Of a stretch of DNA of 64,000 nt, positions 16,804 through 26,750 are shown in pieces. The notes under the pieces are model-generated. The model was not told where the DNA came from, did no database searches, and saw only the letters and a program-made list of their open reading frames with translations. The position numbers were made by a program, and so were the translations under genes. Within the stretch, counting starts at the first letter, position 1, and each line of letters starts with the position of its first letter. The DNA is from Porphyromonadaceae bacterium FC4 (GTDB taxonomy: Bacteria > Bacteroidota > Bacteroidia > Bacteroidales > Porphyromonadaceae), in contig LT635553.1 of NCBI GenBank assembly GCA_900120395.1, forward strand, positions 726,254 to 790,253, written 5' to 3'.

Positions 16804-18204
16804 ATGAGATACTTAACAGCGGACTTTGGCAGTACATATACCAAGGTCACTGCGATTGATACGGATCTTTGTGAGATAGTGGGTACCGGCGCCGCCTTTA
16901 CCACGATAGACACAGACGTGATGGAGGGGCTGGAGAACGCCATGGATGCACTCCACAAGTGCATCGGGGTGGAGCAGTGGACCTACGACCGCTTCTTGTG
17001 CTGCAGTAGTGCTGCAGGTGGACTGAAGATGGTGGCATCCGGACTAGTTCCCGACCTCACGGCAAAAGCAGCACGACAGGCTGCAGCCAGTGCGGGGGCA
17101 AAGGTGGTCAAGACCTTCTCGTATACCATCAGCAAACGTGAAGCACTGGAGATTGCAGAGATTGCCCCCGACCTTATTTTGCTCTGTGGAGGTACGGATG
17201 GTGGAAACACGGAGACCATACTTGAGAATGCACGCACACTGTCCACGATACCCCGCCGCTTCACAACAGTAGTGGCAGGTAACAAGGTGGCGGAAGAGGA
17301 GATAAAAGCGATCTTCCGGGATGCGGGGAAGCCTTTCGTCATTACAGATAACGTGATGCCGGACTTCAATACGCTCAATATAGCACCGGCAAAGGCGTGT
17401 ATTATGCAGCTTTTTATTGACTCGATTATTGAAGCCAAAGGACTCTCCAAGGCTCAGGAAATAGCCGATAGGGAGATCATACCGACCCCCTTGTCGGTAC
17501 TCAACGCTTGTGAGCTCTTGAGCAAAGGAACGCATACGGAGACCGGTATCGGCGAACTGCTGGCTGTCGACCTGGGCGGTGCGACCACTGATGTGTACTC
17601 GATAGCAAAAGGCGAGCCATCGGCTACGAACATCATGTTTAGAGGTCTCCCGGAGCCCTACAGCAAACGCACCGTAGAGGGTGACCTCGGTATGCGGTAC
17701 AGTCTGACTGCGCTGGCTGACGAGCTTGACCTCTATGAGGCGGCGGAGCAAGTGGGACTGACAGAAGCTGACTTGACCGAGTGGGTGCAGCTATGTGCCC
17801 ACACTCCCTCTCGTCGGGCGAAGACAGAGAAAGAGGCCAAGATGGAGCAGGTGCTGGCTAAGGGAGCAATCGACATAGCTGTGTCGCGCCATGTAGGCAG
17901 GCTGAAGTCAGTCTTCACACCCATGGGGCAGATCTTTACGATATCCGGGAAGGATCTGTCAAGGACCGAGTCGGTCATAGGGATCGGTGGGGCTCTGGTG
18001 CATGCCGGGGACCCTGCGTTTATACTCAATGGAGCCAAGGCAGATCCGCATGCCTATGAGTATGCCAAGCCGAAGGAGCCACAGTACTTCTTGGATAACA
18101 CCTACATCATGGCAGCGATGGGACTTTTGTCTCAAGAGCTCCCCGATGTGGCTCTCAAGATTATGAAGAAAAAACTAACCCCGGTAAGCTGTAAAGAAAA
18201 CTAA
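16804..18204 (+). CDS. glmL: Glutamate mutase reactivase (MutL/GlmL, ASKHA ATPase)
   Basis: A 466-residue ATPase of the actin/Hsp70/sugar-kinase fold that exchanges damaged cobalamin on glutamate mutase. The phosphate-1 motif DFGSTYTKVTAID begins at residue 8, and the second phosphate motif is AVDLGGATTDVYSI near residue 260; GGTDGGN is also conserved. It sits between the two mutase subunits exactly as in Clostridium glutamate mutase operons (mutS-mutL-mutE). The DNA repair MutL shares only the name. Confidence 0.93.
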   Translation: MRYLTADFGSTYTKVTAIDTDLCEIVGTGAAFTTIDTDVMEGLENAMDALHKCIGVEQWTYDRFLCCSSAAGGLKMVASGLVPDLTAKAARQAAASAGAKVVKTFSYTISKREALEIAEIAPDLILLCGGTDGGNTETILENARTLSTIPRRFTTVVAGNKVAEEEIKAIFRDAGKPFVITDNVMPDFNTLNIAPAKACIMQLFIDSIIEAKGLSKAQEIADREIIPTPLSVLNACELLSKGTHTETGIGELLAVDLGGATTDVYSIAKGEPSATNIMFRGLPEPYSKRTVEGDLGMRYSLTALADELDLYEAAEQVGLTEADLTEWVQLCAHTPSRRAKTEKEAKMEQVLAKGAIDIAVSRHVGRLKSVFTPMGQIFTISGKDLSRTESVIGIGGALVHAGDPAFILNGAKADPHAYEYAKPKEPQYFLDNTYIMAAMGLLSQELPDVALKIMKKKLTPVSCKEN

Positions 18205-18257
18205 CAGCTGCCAAAGTATCAACAATATAGGTTGCGTCACCTTGATAATACTAAACC

Positions 18258-19706
18258 ATGAATGTACAGAATGTAAAGATCAGTGAAGGAGACTTTCTGA
18301 AAGAAAGGGAGGAAGTCCTGAGTACCTGGCCTACGGGCGCGCGGGTAAACTTTGAGGAGGCAGTGGAATACCAAAAAAGCATTGCCCCATCCAAGCGTTT
18401 TGACAGCAAGCTGCGCAAAGCACTGAAAGATAATGTGACACTGATCCAGCCAAGAGCGGGGGTCGCTCTCTACGAGGAGCATATCAAGCTCCTACAGTAT
18501 CTGGAGACAGAGGGTGAGGCAGATCTCCTGCCTTCCACGGTAGACAGCTATACCCGTCTCAATAGATACAAAGAAGCCGAAAACGGAATCGAAAAGAGTA
18601 AAGAGAGCGGACGCTCAATGCTCAATGGATTCCCAATCGTCAACTATGGCGTAGATATATGCCGTGCCGTCACTTCGTCACTCAAAAATCCGGTACAGGT
18701 ACGCCACGGTACCCCAGATGCGCGTCTGCTCACAGAGATATCTATAGCCGGAGGATTTACTTCTTACGAGGGTGGGGGTATCTCCTACAATATCCCGTAC
18801 TCCAAGGACTACTCTCTCGAGAAAACGATTGCATACTGGCAGTATACAGACCGTCTCTGTGGAATGTATGCCGAGGCAGGTGTAGACATCAATAGAGAGC
18901 CTTTTGGCCCGCTCACTGGCACACTCATCCCACCCTGTATCTCTAATGCGGTGGCGATCATAGAGTCGCTCTTGGCTGCCACACAGGGAGTCAAGGATAT
19001 CACCGTAGGGTATGGTCAGTGTGGCAACCTTATCCAGGACGTGGCTGCCATCCGTGCACTCAAAAAGCAGACCGTAGAGTATCTGGCTAAGTACGGCTAT
19101 AGTGATGTGCAGGTGACAACGGTCTTCCACCAGTGGATGGGAGGATTTCCCCAGGACGAGTCCAAGGCTTTCGGCGTGATCTCGTGGGGTGCTGCTACTG
19201 CTGCTCTAGCCAAAGCAACCAAGGTGATCGTAAAGACACCACATGAGGCTGTGGGTGTCCCCACCAAGGAAGCCAACGCAGCAGGACTGCGCGCGACCAA
19301 GCAAGTGATATCCATGCTCCGTGACCAAGACCTCCGAAACATCCCGATGGTAGAGTTTGAGAGCAGTATTATTGAGCGTGAGGTAGATGAGATTATGGAT
19401 AAGGTCTTTGAGCTTGGCAACGGTGACTTAGTCCGTGGCGTCGTGGCTGCCTTTGAGTCGGGAGTGCTGGATATACCCTTTGCCCCCAGCAGATACAACG
19501 CAGGTAAGGTGATGCCCGCTCGCGATAACGATGGAGCAGTACGTATACTGGAGACCGGCAATCTACCCTTTAGCAAAGAGGTCAAAGACTTCCACCGCAG
19601 TAAGCTTGAAGAACGGGCTAAGTTTGAGAAAAGAACCGTTAGCTTCCAGATGGTCATTGATGATGTATACGCTATCAGCAAGGGCTTTCTCGTAGGGCGC
19701 AAATAA
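18258..19706 (+). CDS. glmE: Glutamate mutase large (E/epsilon) subunit
   Basis: The TIM-barrel catalytic subunit (482 residues) that binds glutamate and pairs with the small B12 subunit. Family landmarks are [11 protein letters not shown], the arginine-rich substrate region with [14 protein letters not shown] and [37 protein letters not shown], and the C-terminal [19 protein letters not shown]. Length is standard. Follows the reactivase by 53 bases, same operon. Confidence 0.96.
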   Translation: MNVQNVKISEGDFLKEREEVLSTWPTGARVNFEEAVEYQKSIAPSKRFDSKLRKALKDNVTLIQPRAGVALYEEHIKLLQYLETEGEADLLPSTVDSYTRLNRYKEAENGIEKSKESGRSMLNGFPIVNYGVDICRAVTSSLKNPVQVRHGTPDARLLTEISIAGGFTSYEGGGISYNIPYSKDYSLEKTIAYWQYTDRLCGMYAEAGVDINREPFGPLTGTLIPPCISNAVAIIESLLAATQGVKDITVGYGQCGNLIQDVAAIRALKKQTVEYLAKYGYSDVQVTTVFHQWMGGFPQDESKAFGVISWGAATAALAKATKVIVKTPHEAVGVPTKEANAAGLRATKQVISMLRDQDLRNIPMVEFESSIIEREVDEIMDKVFELGNGDLVRGVVAAFESGVLDIPFAPSRYNAGKVMPARDNDGAVRILETGNLPFSKEVKDFHRSKLEERAKFEKRTVSFQMVIDDVYAISKGFLVGRK

Positions 19707-19756
19707 TCCGAGATAATAACAAACCACACATAAACCCAAGATTTACAGACAATATA

Positions 19757-21001
19757 ATGAAAGTAGTAAAGGTACTTTGTGCAGCTGGCAAGACCGGCTT
19801 TTACTTCGATGACCAACGTGCCATAAAGAAGGGAGCAAAGAACGATGGCGCCTTTTATATAGGAGAGCCCGTGACCGAGGGATTTACCGGAGTAAGACAA
19901 GCCGGGGAGTCTATATCGGTACTCTTTGTGCTTGAGAATGGTGCCATAGCCCACGGCGATTGCGCGGCAGTGCAGTACTCCGGAGCCGGTGGTAGAGATC
20001 CACTCTTCCTTGCCGAAAACTTTATCCCGATCATCATGGAGCAGATAGCTCCTATGTATGAGGGTAAGGAGATCGTCACCTTCCGTGAAATGGCAGACCG
20101 AGTTGATAAGTTTGTTTGTCCCGAGACTGGCAAGCGTTTCCACACAGCGATACGCTACGGTGTGACCCAAGCCTGTCTCGATGCTGTAGCGAAGTCACGC
20201 GGCAAGCTCATGGCACAGATCATTGCCGAAGAGTATGATACCCGGGTGTCTGATCATATGATCCCTATATTCACACAGTCCGGTGACGACCGCTACCTCA
20301 ATGCCGATAAGATGATCATGAAGGAAGCTGAAGTGTTGCCTCATGCGCTTTTCAACCACGTCGAGACTAAGGTTGGACTCAAAGGTGAGAAGCTCAAGGA
20401 CTATGTCATGTGGCTGAGCCAGCGCATCAAAGACAAGCGCGTGCGACCGGACTACAACCCCACTATCCACATCGATGTCTATGGTACACTCGGTGTCGTT
20501 TTTGACAATGACTACAAGAAGATAGCTGAGTATATAGGTGAGCTGAATGAGCTGGCAAAACCCTTCAAGCTCCGCATCGAGGGCCCCGTAGATGTAGAGG
20601 CACGTGATCCACAGATTGAAGCACTCAAGGCGATACGCCAGGAAATGGATAAGCTGGGTATTGATGCTGAGATCGTGGCAGATGAGTGGTGCAATACCCT
20701 GGAGGATATCGTTGACTTCTCCAAAGCCAAGGCAGGACACATGGCTCAGATCAAGACCCCTGACCTAGGTGGTATCAACAACTCAATCGAAGCAGTACTC
20801 TACTGCAAAGCACACGGTATGGGTGCCTATCTTGGTGGCACGTGCAACGAGACCAACCGCTCGGCTGAAGTCTGTGCACACATCGCCATGGCTACACAGC
20901 CTACTCAGACCCTTGCAAAGCCCGGTATGGGTGTAGATGAGGGCTACATGATTATGTATAATGAAATGAGCAGAATACTGGCACTGAAAGATGTGCTCTG
21001 A
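19757..21001 (+). CDS. mal: Methylaspartate ammonia-lyase
   Basis: Removes ammonia from 3-methylaspartate to give mesaconate, step two of the methylaspartate glutamate-fermentation route. The 414-residue enolase-superfamily protein keeps the metal ligands and catalytic residues: IHIDVYGTLG, RIEGPVDVE, VADEWCNT, the catalytic lysine in MAQIKTPDLGG, and the His of FNHVETKVG. Length and order match the Clostridium tetanomorphum enzyme. Fourth gene of the operon. Confidence 0.96.
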   Translation: MKVVKVLCAAGKTGFYFDDQRAIKKGAKNDGAFYIGEPVTEGFTGVRQAGESISVLFVLENGAIAHGDCAAVQYSGAGGRDPLFLAENFIPIIMEQIAPMYEGKEIVTFREMADRVDKFVCPETGKRFHTAIRYGVTQACLDAVAKSRGKLMAQIIAEEYDTRVSDHMIPIFTQSGDDRYLNADKMIMKEAEVLPHALFNHVETKVGLKGEKLKDYVMWLSQRIKDKRVRPDYNPTIHIDVYGTLGVVFDNDYKKIAEYIGELNELAKPFKLRIEGPVDVEARDPQIEALKAIRQEMDKLGIDAEIVADEWCNTLEDIVDFSKAKAGHMAQIKTPDLGGINNSIEAVLYCKAHGMGAYLGGTCNETNRSAEVCAHIAMATQPTQTLAKPGMGVDEGYMIMYNEMSRILALKDVL

Positions 21002-21030
21002 GCTCAAAAAGATGACCAATCAAAAATAAC

Positions 21031-22413
21031 ATGAAAGAAATAAGAGTACTGTCCCCAACGGCCATACTAGGCTATGGCTTCCCCGTTGAGTCCTTCGAAG
21101 AGGGAATGAAGCGACATCCACACGTCATCGCAGTAGATGCAGGATCGACAGATCCGGGCCCCTACTATCTTGGGGCAGGTGTCTCCTTTACCGATCGAAA
21201 CTCTGTCAAGCGAGACTTGGACATCATCATTCCTGCGGCACTCAAGGAGGGTATCCCTGTCATTATCGGTAGCTCCGGTGGCTCCGGAGGTACTCCTCAT
21301 CTGGCGATCAACCGTCAAATCATCCAAGAGATTGCCCAAGCCAGGGGACTCTCCTTCAAGTATGCTGAGATCGCATCTGAGCTTGACAAAGAAGTGATAC
21401 GCTCCTACTACAAAGAGGGTAAGATCACTCCATTGGAGCCGGCTCCTGAGCTAAAAGAGCAAGATATAGATGATGCTGTGCGTATTGTTGCACAGATCGG
21501 AGAGCAGCCTTTTATCAAGGCTTTAGAGGGTGGGGCGCAAGTCATCTTAGCCGGTCGTTCTTACGACCCGGTCGTGTTTGCTGCCCTGGCTATCAAGGAG
21601 GGCTATCCCAGAGGGCTTGCTCTCCATATGGGTAAGATCCTTGAGTGCGCAGCCATAGCTGCACTACCGGGTAGCGGTAGCGACTGTATGTTTGGCTACC
21701 TTCGTGAGGATCACTTTGAGCTTGAGACACTGTCGCCACAGCGCAAGTGCACGACCCTATCTATCGCCGCACACACCCTCTACGAAAAGTCCAACCCCTA
21801 CCTGCTTCCCGGGCCGGGTGGACGGCTCAACCTCCACAACACTACGTTTGAACAAGTGGCTGACAACCGTGTCCGCGTAGCCGGCACCGTTTTTGAGCCG
21901 ACTGATGGCTACTTCGTCAAGCTCGAAGGGGTTCGCAGTGTTGGCTTCAGGACTATATCCTGTGCCGCTGTGGCTGATCCCATCTTGATTGGAAAGATAG
22001 ATGAGGTAAAGGAAGCGGTCCGTGCACGAGTAGATAATAACTTCAAGGACTATGGCATGTCGGACTACTTCCTCGACTTCAAGATATATGGGAAAGGTGG
22101 CATCATGAGCATGTTCCCGGGCATCCACCACGAGCCGGGGAATGAGCTGTTGATTATTATCGAAGCCGTGGGAGCCACACAAGAGGAGGCCGACACCATA
22201 TGCAGCTTTGCACGCAGTACGTTCCTACACTACGGCTATGAGGGACGTGTGTCCACAGCGGGTAACCTCGCATTCCCGTTCTCTCCATCCGATGCGCATA
22301 TGGGTGAAGTATTTGAGTTCAACTTGTACCACCTCATGAAGATCGAAGATCCTGTATCGCTCTTCCCCATTACTTTTTCAGAATTCAAGGACGGCAACAG
22401 CACAAAACTATGA
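21031..22413 (+). CDS. DUF1446 / AtuA-like protein of the methylaspartate operon
   Basis: A 460-residue cytoplasmic protein of the acyclic terpene utilisation AtuA (DUF1446) family: GYGFPVESFEEGM near the start, DAGSTDPGPYYLG, IGSSGGSGGTPHL, ILAGRSYDPVVFAAL, and GKILECAAIAALPGSGSDC. The family's reaction is not established. Its stop overlaps the start of the DUF4387 gene by four bases (ATGA), so the two are coupled and probably form a complex; in other organisms both motifs are sometimes fused. Position after mal makes a role on mesaconate or citramalate likely, for example the missing hydration step, but that is inference. Confidence 0.85.
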   Translation: MKEIRVLSPTAILGYGFPVESFEEGMKRHPHVIAVDAGSTDPGPYYLGAGVSFTDRNSVKRDLDIIIPAALKEGIPVIIGSSGGSGGTPHLAINRQIIQEIAQARGLSFKYAEIASELDKEVIRSYYKEGKITPLEPAPELKEQDIDDAVRIVAQIGEQPFIKALEGGAQVILAGRSYDPVVFAALAIKEGYPRGLALHMGKILECAAIAALPGSGSDCMFGYLREDHFELETLSPQRKCTTLSIAAHTLYEKSNPYLLPGPGGRLNLHNTTFEQVADNRVRVAGTVFEPTDGYFVKLEGVRSVGFRTISCAAVADPILIGKIDEVKEAVRARVDNNFKDYGMSDYFLDFKIYGKGGIMSMFPGIHHEPGNELLIIIEAVGATQEEADTICSFARSTFLHYGYEGRVSTAGNLAFPFSPSDAHMGEVFEFNLYHLMKIEDPVSLFPITFSEFKDGNSTKL

Positions 22414-22730
22414 AATCATACACGCTACTTGATCTTGCTTCTGTGATACGAAGCAAAAACTCCGGACCGTACGAACTCACGTTCGATGTTATATTCAAAA
22501 CCTTTGAGGACTATCATCTTTTCAAGGATGCAAAACCACTTACAGCTGAGTCTTTTGCTAAGTTGTACGCTATTGACCCTTCAGATGTCCTACAGGTGAT
22601 CTACTTTGATCCCGCCAAGGCTGTCAAGGTCACCATCAAGCGTCCTATACCTAGTGGAGCGCTGGGCGAAGTAGATGTCTATGGAGCTCAGCAACACGCT
22701 CCGCTCATGCACTTTACTTTTGATGCATAG
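22410..22730 (+). CDS. DUF4387 protein of the methylaspartate operon
   Basis: A small soluble protein of 106 residues with the DUF4387 pattern: LLDLASVIRSKNSGPYELTFDVIF, then YAIDPSDVLQVIYFDPAKAVKVTIKR and a C-terminal GEVDVYGAQQHAPL. Function unknown; it always occurs with DUF1446 genes as far as I know. ATGA overlap with the gene before it and an 8-base overlap with the one after it indicate tight translational coupling. Confidence 0.85.
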   Translation: MKSYTLLDLASVIRSKNSGPYELTFDVIFKTFEDYHLFKDAKPLTAESFAKLYAIDPSDVLQVIYFDPAKAVKVTIKRPIPSGALGEVDVYGAQQHAPLMHFTFDA

Positions 22731-23694
22731 AGACCTCTGCTCACGACCAAAGCGCGTGCAGGAGCACTGGGTGCTCTCCCACTATTTTGCCCCTCGAGGC
22801 AAAGAGCGGCTCTTGGCCCTGGGTGAACAGTTGTGCCACCTGCACCTCAGTTTTACGGACCGTCTGATCGGATTTATTGGAGATTCAGGTTCGGGAAAGT
22901 CCTCGCTGATCAAGGGGATCTTTCCCGGACTGGAGCTCTCCAATGATGATGATATCCTCAACCCTCGCAAGATCATGCAGGTCCGTGTCGGCATGGAAAA
23001 CCTCAGAGAGGCGTCCACCTATCACATCGACATGCGCTTCCAGACCGCATTTGCCCAAATGTACGAGATCGTGGAGTTTGTACAAAAAGCACTGGACTCC
23101 GGCAAGCGTGTCGTCGTCGAGCACTTCAACCTGCTCAATCAAGCACTCGGACGCAATGCTGATCTGCTATTTGCCATCGGAGAGGAGATCATCGTCACCC
23201 GACCATCGGTGTTTGGCCCACAGCCCCAGGTGATCTACGACCTAGTGCACCACTCACTCCTGTACCGAAAGATGGCACACTCCGCCGAGGAGGTCACCGC
23301 CATGGCACTGGAGGAGCTGTTTGGCATCACCACACGTCAGTACTATAGTGCCGATATCCACAATGGCTATGTGCTGAAGTTCAACGACAAGCCTTCCCTC
23401 GGTACGGATGATCTCATACGTTTGGAGAAGCGCATACTCGAGCTTATTGATGCAGATATGGAGATCAACTACTACGATGAGGATCACATCATGCTTGGCG
23501 ACCAGATCATACCGTGTGACGGACCCAGGCTGCATATGAGCTCTACGGGAGAGATCGAGAACTTCTCACTCCTGAGACGCCTTATCTATGATGCTCGCTA
23601 CGATGCTTATTGCTTGGTTGGACTTTTGGACCCCAATGATGCCAATGAAGTCGATATATCCAATCGCAATACCTACTACTTTATGCTGCAGTAG
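22723..23694 (+). CDS. P-loop protein at the end of the methylaspartate operon
   Basis: A 323-residue protein with a Walker A motif IGFIGDSGSGKSSLIKG near residue 50 and a possible Walker B region RVVVEHFNLL. The C-terminal part contains HIDMRF-type and YYDEDHIM segments; database entries of this kind carry names such as 'alanine-tRNA synthetase second additional domain' (recollection, unverified), reflecting histidines like those of the AlaX editing domain. The frame is open from 22675; I chose the ATG at 22723, overlapping the DUF4387 stop. Kinase or GTPase/ATPase function on a pathway intermediate or as a chaperone is possible but undetermined. Last gene before the terminator at 23742. Confidence 0.7.
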   Translation: MHRDLCSRPKRVQEHWVLSHYFAPRGKERLLALGEQLCHLHLSFTDRLIGFIGDSGSGKSSLIKGIFPGLELSNDDDILNPRKIMQVRVGMENLREASTYHIDMRFQTAFAQMYEIVEFVQKALDSGKRVVVEHFNLLNQALGRNADLLFAIGEEIIVTRPSVFGPQPQVIYDLVHHSLLYRKMAHSAEEVTAMALEELFGITTRQYYSADIHNGYVLKFNDKPSLGTDDLIRLEKRILELIDADMEINYYDEDHIMLGDQIIPCDGPRLHMSSTGEIENFSLLRRLIYDARYDAYCLVGLLDPNDANEVDISNRNTYYFMLQ

Positions 23695-23741
23695 AAGACT
23701 AAAGTAGGGCAGAAGCGTACCCGCTTTCTTCCCCCAATAGC

Positions 23742-23799
23742 AAAAAACCAACCCATAAGTGCCCGACAATCGGTCCTCTGCATATGGGTTGGTTTTTTT
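23742..23799. terminator. Terminator of the glutamate mutase operon
   Basis: AAAAAACCAACCCATA and TATGGGTTGGTTTTTT pair perfectly over 16 bases around a 25-base loop, with A and T tracts that would work in both directions. Confidence 0.8.
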
Positions 23800-23890
23800 C
23801 GATATGTCCCCGGGTATAAATCGCACAGTATTAGGACAATCAGGCGTGCATGAAATGCCGAAAAAGGCAGAGTCGTCTACCTGCGCAAAG

Positions 23891-23975
23891 TTTCACGGAT
23901 AGTAGCGCAAAGTTTCCAGTAGGAAAGAAAACGATTTGACGGATAGTAGAGATCTCTTTCCAGTAGGAAACTTTT
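23891..23975 (+). repeat. Tandem-hairpin intergenic repeat, copy 3
   Basis: TTTCACGGATAGTAGCGC unit and TTTGACGGATAGTAGAGA unit, each with TTTCCAGTAGGAAA, between convergent genes. Confidence 0.9.
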
Positions 23976-24143
23976 GGTCTTTAGGTAACAGGTCTTTGTA
24001 TAAGGTATATCTTTTTGTTTATCAGCGGTATATGTGGTTATTTGCTTTGGTTTTATTCAGAATTCGGTAACGGACCTTATTTCTGATGGTTTTATTTTAT
24101 TTTTGGAGCAAATACTCATGATGTGACATCAAGAAATCAATTG

Positions 24144-24186
24144 AAAATCACCTAAGCCCTCTCGATAAAAAAGCTTAGGTGATTTT
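24144..24186. terminator. Terminator of the SusCD operon (bidirectional)
   Basis: AAAATCACCTAAGC pairs perfectly with GCTTAGGTGATTTT over 14 bases. It lies downstream of the last gene of the minus-strand operon; the A/T flanks allow termination from both sides. Confidence 0.75.
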
Positions 24187-24246
24187 AATGGTTTTCCGTG
24201 GCCTTCTGATGAGGAGGCTTTTCTTATTGATGTCCTGGTCGGAAGG

Positions 24247-25815
24247 TTAGTTGGCGTAATTTCTGTAGACCATTCTCACAACTTTGAGATCTGTGTCAAA
24301 GGTCTCGTGCTCAACTGCAGTGGCGTTGATGGCATTTTGATTGTCTTCCATGTTATAGCCATAAATCCTGCCTGCGCTACTGTAGGTGGCTACAAAGAAG
24401 TGGTTGGGATCGTCATCCGAGCTATAGTCCATCGCTATATAGGTAATCTCGTCGTCAAATGTGTTGATCAGCTTGCACTCCTTGCGTATATAGTCGTAGG
24501 CATACAGTTTAGCTCCGACCGAATAAAGAACGATGGGCTGCATGGAATAGAATGCGTAGTGCGTAGCCTGACCAAACTCTGTCGCGATACTCAAGTCAAT
24601 ATCGTAAGCGGCCTGTGCTTGGATGTTATTGAATCTACTGACAAGGAACCAGTATACGAAGTACTCACCACTTTCATTGCTCATCAAAGCATAGCTTCTT
24701 CCGGAGTTTCCATAGCCATTCTCACCATAGACCAAATCTCGTACAGGTGAGTATTGAGTCTGATCAAAGTAGAATGGTGTTCCGGTATTTGATAGCTTGG
24801 TGCAGTGTGTAGGTGCTGAATAGGTTGACCATGAATTGAATCTTGAAAAGCAGTGATTCGTCTCATCGTATAAGCACATCCCATTGGGAAATCTTTGATT
24901 TTCTTGATAAAGCACGTATTTAGAGGGTCTGAATAACTCTGATGATGAGCTGCTGTACCGGTTAATAGGATTCCCATATGCCTCAGGTAAAGCCATCATT
25001 GTTGTGCCAAAACAGTTGTCTTTTGTCAAAATAATCCGTGCTCCGCGGCAACGGTTGATATTGGTTTTCCCGAGGGCATGTGGAACTATGTCCATAACCT
25101 GCTGTGGCTTAGAAATAGGAATGGTAGGGAATATAAAGAGGCTCGGATCGGACATTTCGTCCATTTCTTTGATCTCAGGCAAGCTGGCACTATTTTCTAC
25201 CTGATAGGATCCACTCTCGGACATGATCCAGAGATTTATTGTTTCTTCGGTGATGTAAAATCCGGTAAATATGGCATTTTTAGCTCCTTTGATATTTTTG
25301 GTGTTGACAAAGATATTCTTCATTACAGTAGTGTCTCTACCTTCTATAAAACTGAGGAAATCCATACCTACAGAGCCATCGGCTTTGTCTCCTACGATAT
25401 AATGCCCCCGAACATAAGGACTTACGATGGACAAGTCGGTTCCTTTTTCCCACTTTAATCCGGTCGTGTTGTCCAATACCGAGAAGTAGAGGGTGTAGTT
25501 ACGTGGGGTAGACTCTACAAAATAGTTCAGATCGCGTTCCGTACTGATGGTGATATGTTTATGAGTATTTGTCATGCCTCCATCGCACAAAAACCACCTG
25601 TACGTGAATCTAGACTCATCAGAAGCACTCAAAGTGCCCTTGATTACCGGTTTGATTGTCAAGGTCTCCTGTTGTGCGATAACACTATAGGAGTCCTCGA
25701 TGCCGGAAATCTCAATCTCATTGATTTCTGCTATGGTATCGCTTCCAAAATCATTTATACACGAGGTAAAAATGGATGCCAATAGCACGAGGATAAAATA
25801 GGATGCTTTTTTCAT
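24247..25815 (-). CDS. PKD-like family lipoprotein of the SusCD operon
   Basis: A secreted lipoprotein of 522 residues: signal peptide with lipobox ending LASIFTSC, then a PKD-like/Ig N-terminal domain (YRWFLCDGG), followed by a beta-propeller-like body rich in Tyr and Ser with YAYDYIRKEC and TYIAMDYSS. Bacteroidetes loci of the order SusC-SusD-DUF4843-PKD_2 end with such proteins; ligand unknown. I take the ATG at 25815 (MKKASYF), which starts the signal peptide; the frame is open to 25869. It probably sits on the outer surface and assists SusCD binding. Confidence 0.78.
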   Translation of the reverse strand: MKKASYFILVLLASIFTSCINDFGSDTIAEINEIEISGIEDSYSVIAQQETLTIKPVIKGTLSASDESRFTYRWFLCDGGMTNTHKHITISTERDLNYFVESTPRNYTLYFSVLDNTTGLKWEKGTDLSIVSPYVRGHYIVGDKADGSVGMDFLSFIEGRDTTVMKNIFVNTKNIKGAKNAIFTGFYITEETINLWIMSESGSYQVENSASLPEIKEMDEMSDPSLFIFPTIPISKPQQVMDIVPHALGKTNINRCRGARIILTKDNCFGTTMMALPEAYGNPINRYSSSSSELFRPSKYVLYQENQRFPNGMCLYDETNHCFSRFNSWSTYSAPTHCTKLSNTGTPFYFDQTQYSPVRDLVYGENGYGNSGRSYALMSNESGEYFVYWFLVSRFNNIQAQAAYDIDLSIATEFGQATHYAFYSMQPIVLYSVGAKLYAYDYIRKECKLINTFDDEITYIAMDYSSDDDPNHFFVATYSSAGRIYGYNMEDNQNAINATAVEHETFDTDLKVVRMVYRNYAN

Positions 25816-25834
25816 GCTGTTTTTTATTAATCGG

Positions 25835-26734
25835 TTACCATTCATATGGGGTCCAATTGTCACCTCCAAAATAGTCAGCAGGTTTGGTGAATGGAGCCCA
25901 TGGGCAGGTGGTCTCGTCTACGTAGAAGTACATCATAGTGCCATCCTCGTCCAAGACAGGAGTTCTCGCCATCGCCTTCTCCACTACGAAGTTTGCACAA
26001 GTCTGAGCAATGGCCTCTTGTCGTGCGGAAGGCATTGTTTCAGTGCTGGCATAATCCTCAATCGAGGTGTCGGTGATTTTCATCATGAATTGCCACTTTT
26101 TGGGAGAAAACTTGCCAAAGCGCCCCCTGCCTGATACATCATCACCTATCCATTTTGCCGGCTTGGTCATGACGTCAAATACGAAAATATTGTGGATAGA
26201 GGCATCGCGATTGAAGTCAAAGTCAGGATTCGAGCTTGGAGCGTATTGCTGTGGTGCTTTTCCAAAATCTTTATACATCAATGCAAAGTGCTCGTTTTCC
26301 TGCAATGCCAGCTGCAAACGCAGAGTGTCGTTCTTTAGGTGTGCTGTCCTTTTGAAAACTAGGTGAGCATGAGTTTGAGTTTCGCCGGCTTTTATGGTGT
26401 AGGCTGTCTCCAAACCCTCGTAATCACCTGCTTGAAGTGTGGTGCTATCCTTTACTTCAACAATGGTAAAGGAGCGATCAATAGTCGACGGCATGCCGGA
26501 TACACACACCGGAAGATCTACCTTGATGACATCATCCGCTGTAGTCCCAAAGGAAACAGCAGAATAGTATTGATGCGCCCAGCGAGACGGATCTATCCAC
26601 GCAGCACCGTCACGGATGTCAAAGTAGAGCGTGTCTTTTCCTTGATACGTCATAGGCTCTAGTTCGCAGCTCGCTAGAAGGGCCGAAAAGAGAAGGGTAG
26701 TAATGAGGTACAAAAAGTATCTATTCTTTTTCAT
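25835..26734 (-). CDS. DUF4843 lipoprotein
   Basis: A 299-residue lipoprotein with signal peptide and lipobox LLASC. The body begins YQGKDTLYFDI and contains KVDLPVCVSG, IKAGETQTHAHLVFKRT and the closing KWQFMMKITDT, as in DUF4843 proteins that accompany SusCD pairs. Function unknown, likely surface ligand binding. Lies 19 bases before the PKD-like gene start and 16 bases after the SusD gene, in one operon. Confidence 0.8.
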   Translation of the reverse strand: MKKNRYFLYLITTLLFSALLASCELEPMTYQGKDTLYFDIRDGAAWIDPSRWAHQYYSAVSFGTTADDVIKVDLPVCVSGMPSTIDRSFTIVEVKDSTTLQAGDYEGLETAYTIKAGETQTHAHLVFKRTAHLKNDTLRLQLALQENEHFALMYKDFGKAPQQYAPSSNPDFDFNRDASIHNIFVFDVMTKPAKWIGDDVSGRGRFGKFSPKKWQFMMKITDTSIEDYASTETMPSARQEAIAQTCANFVVEKAMARTPVLDEDGTMMYFYVDETTCPWAPFTKPADYFGGDNWTPYEW

Positions 26735-26750
26735 AATACTACGTCTTGAA

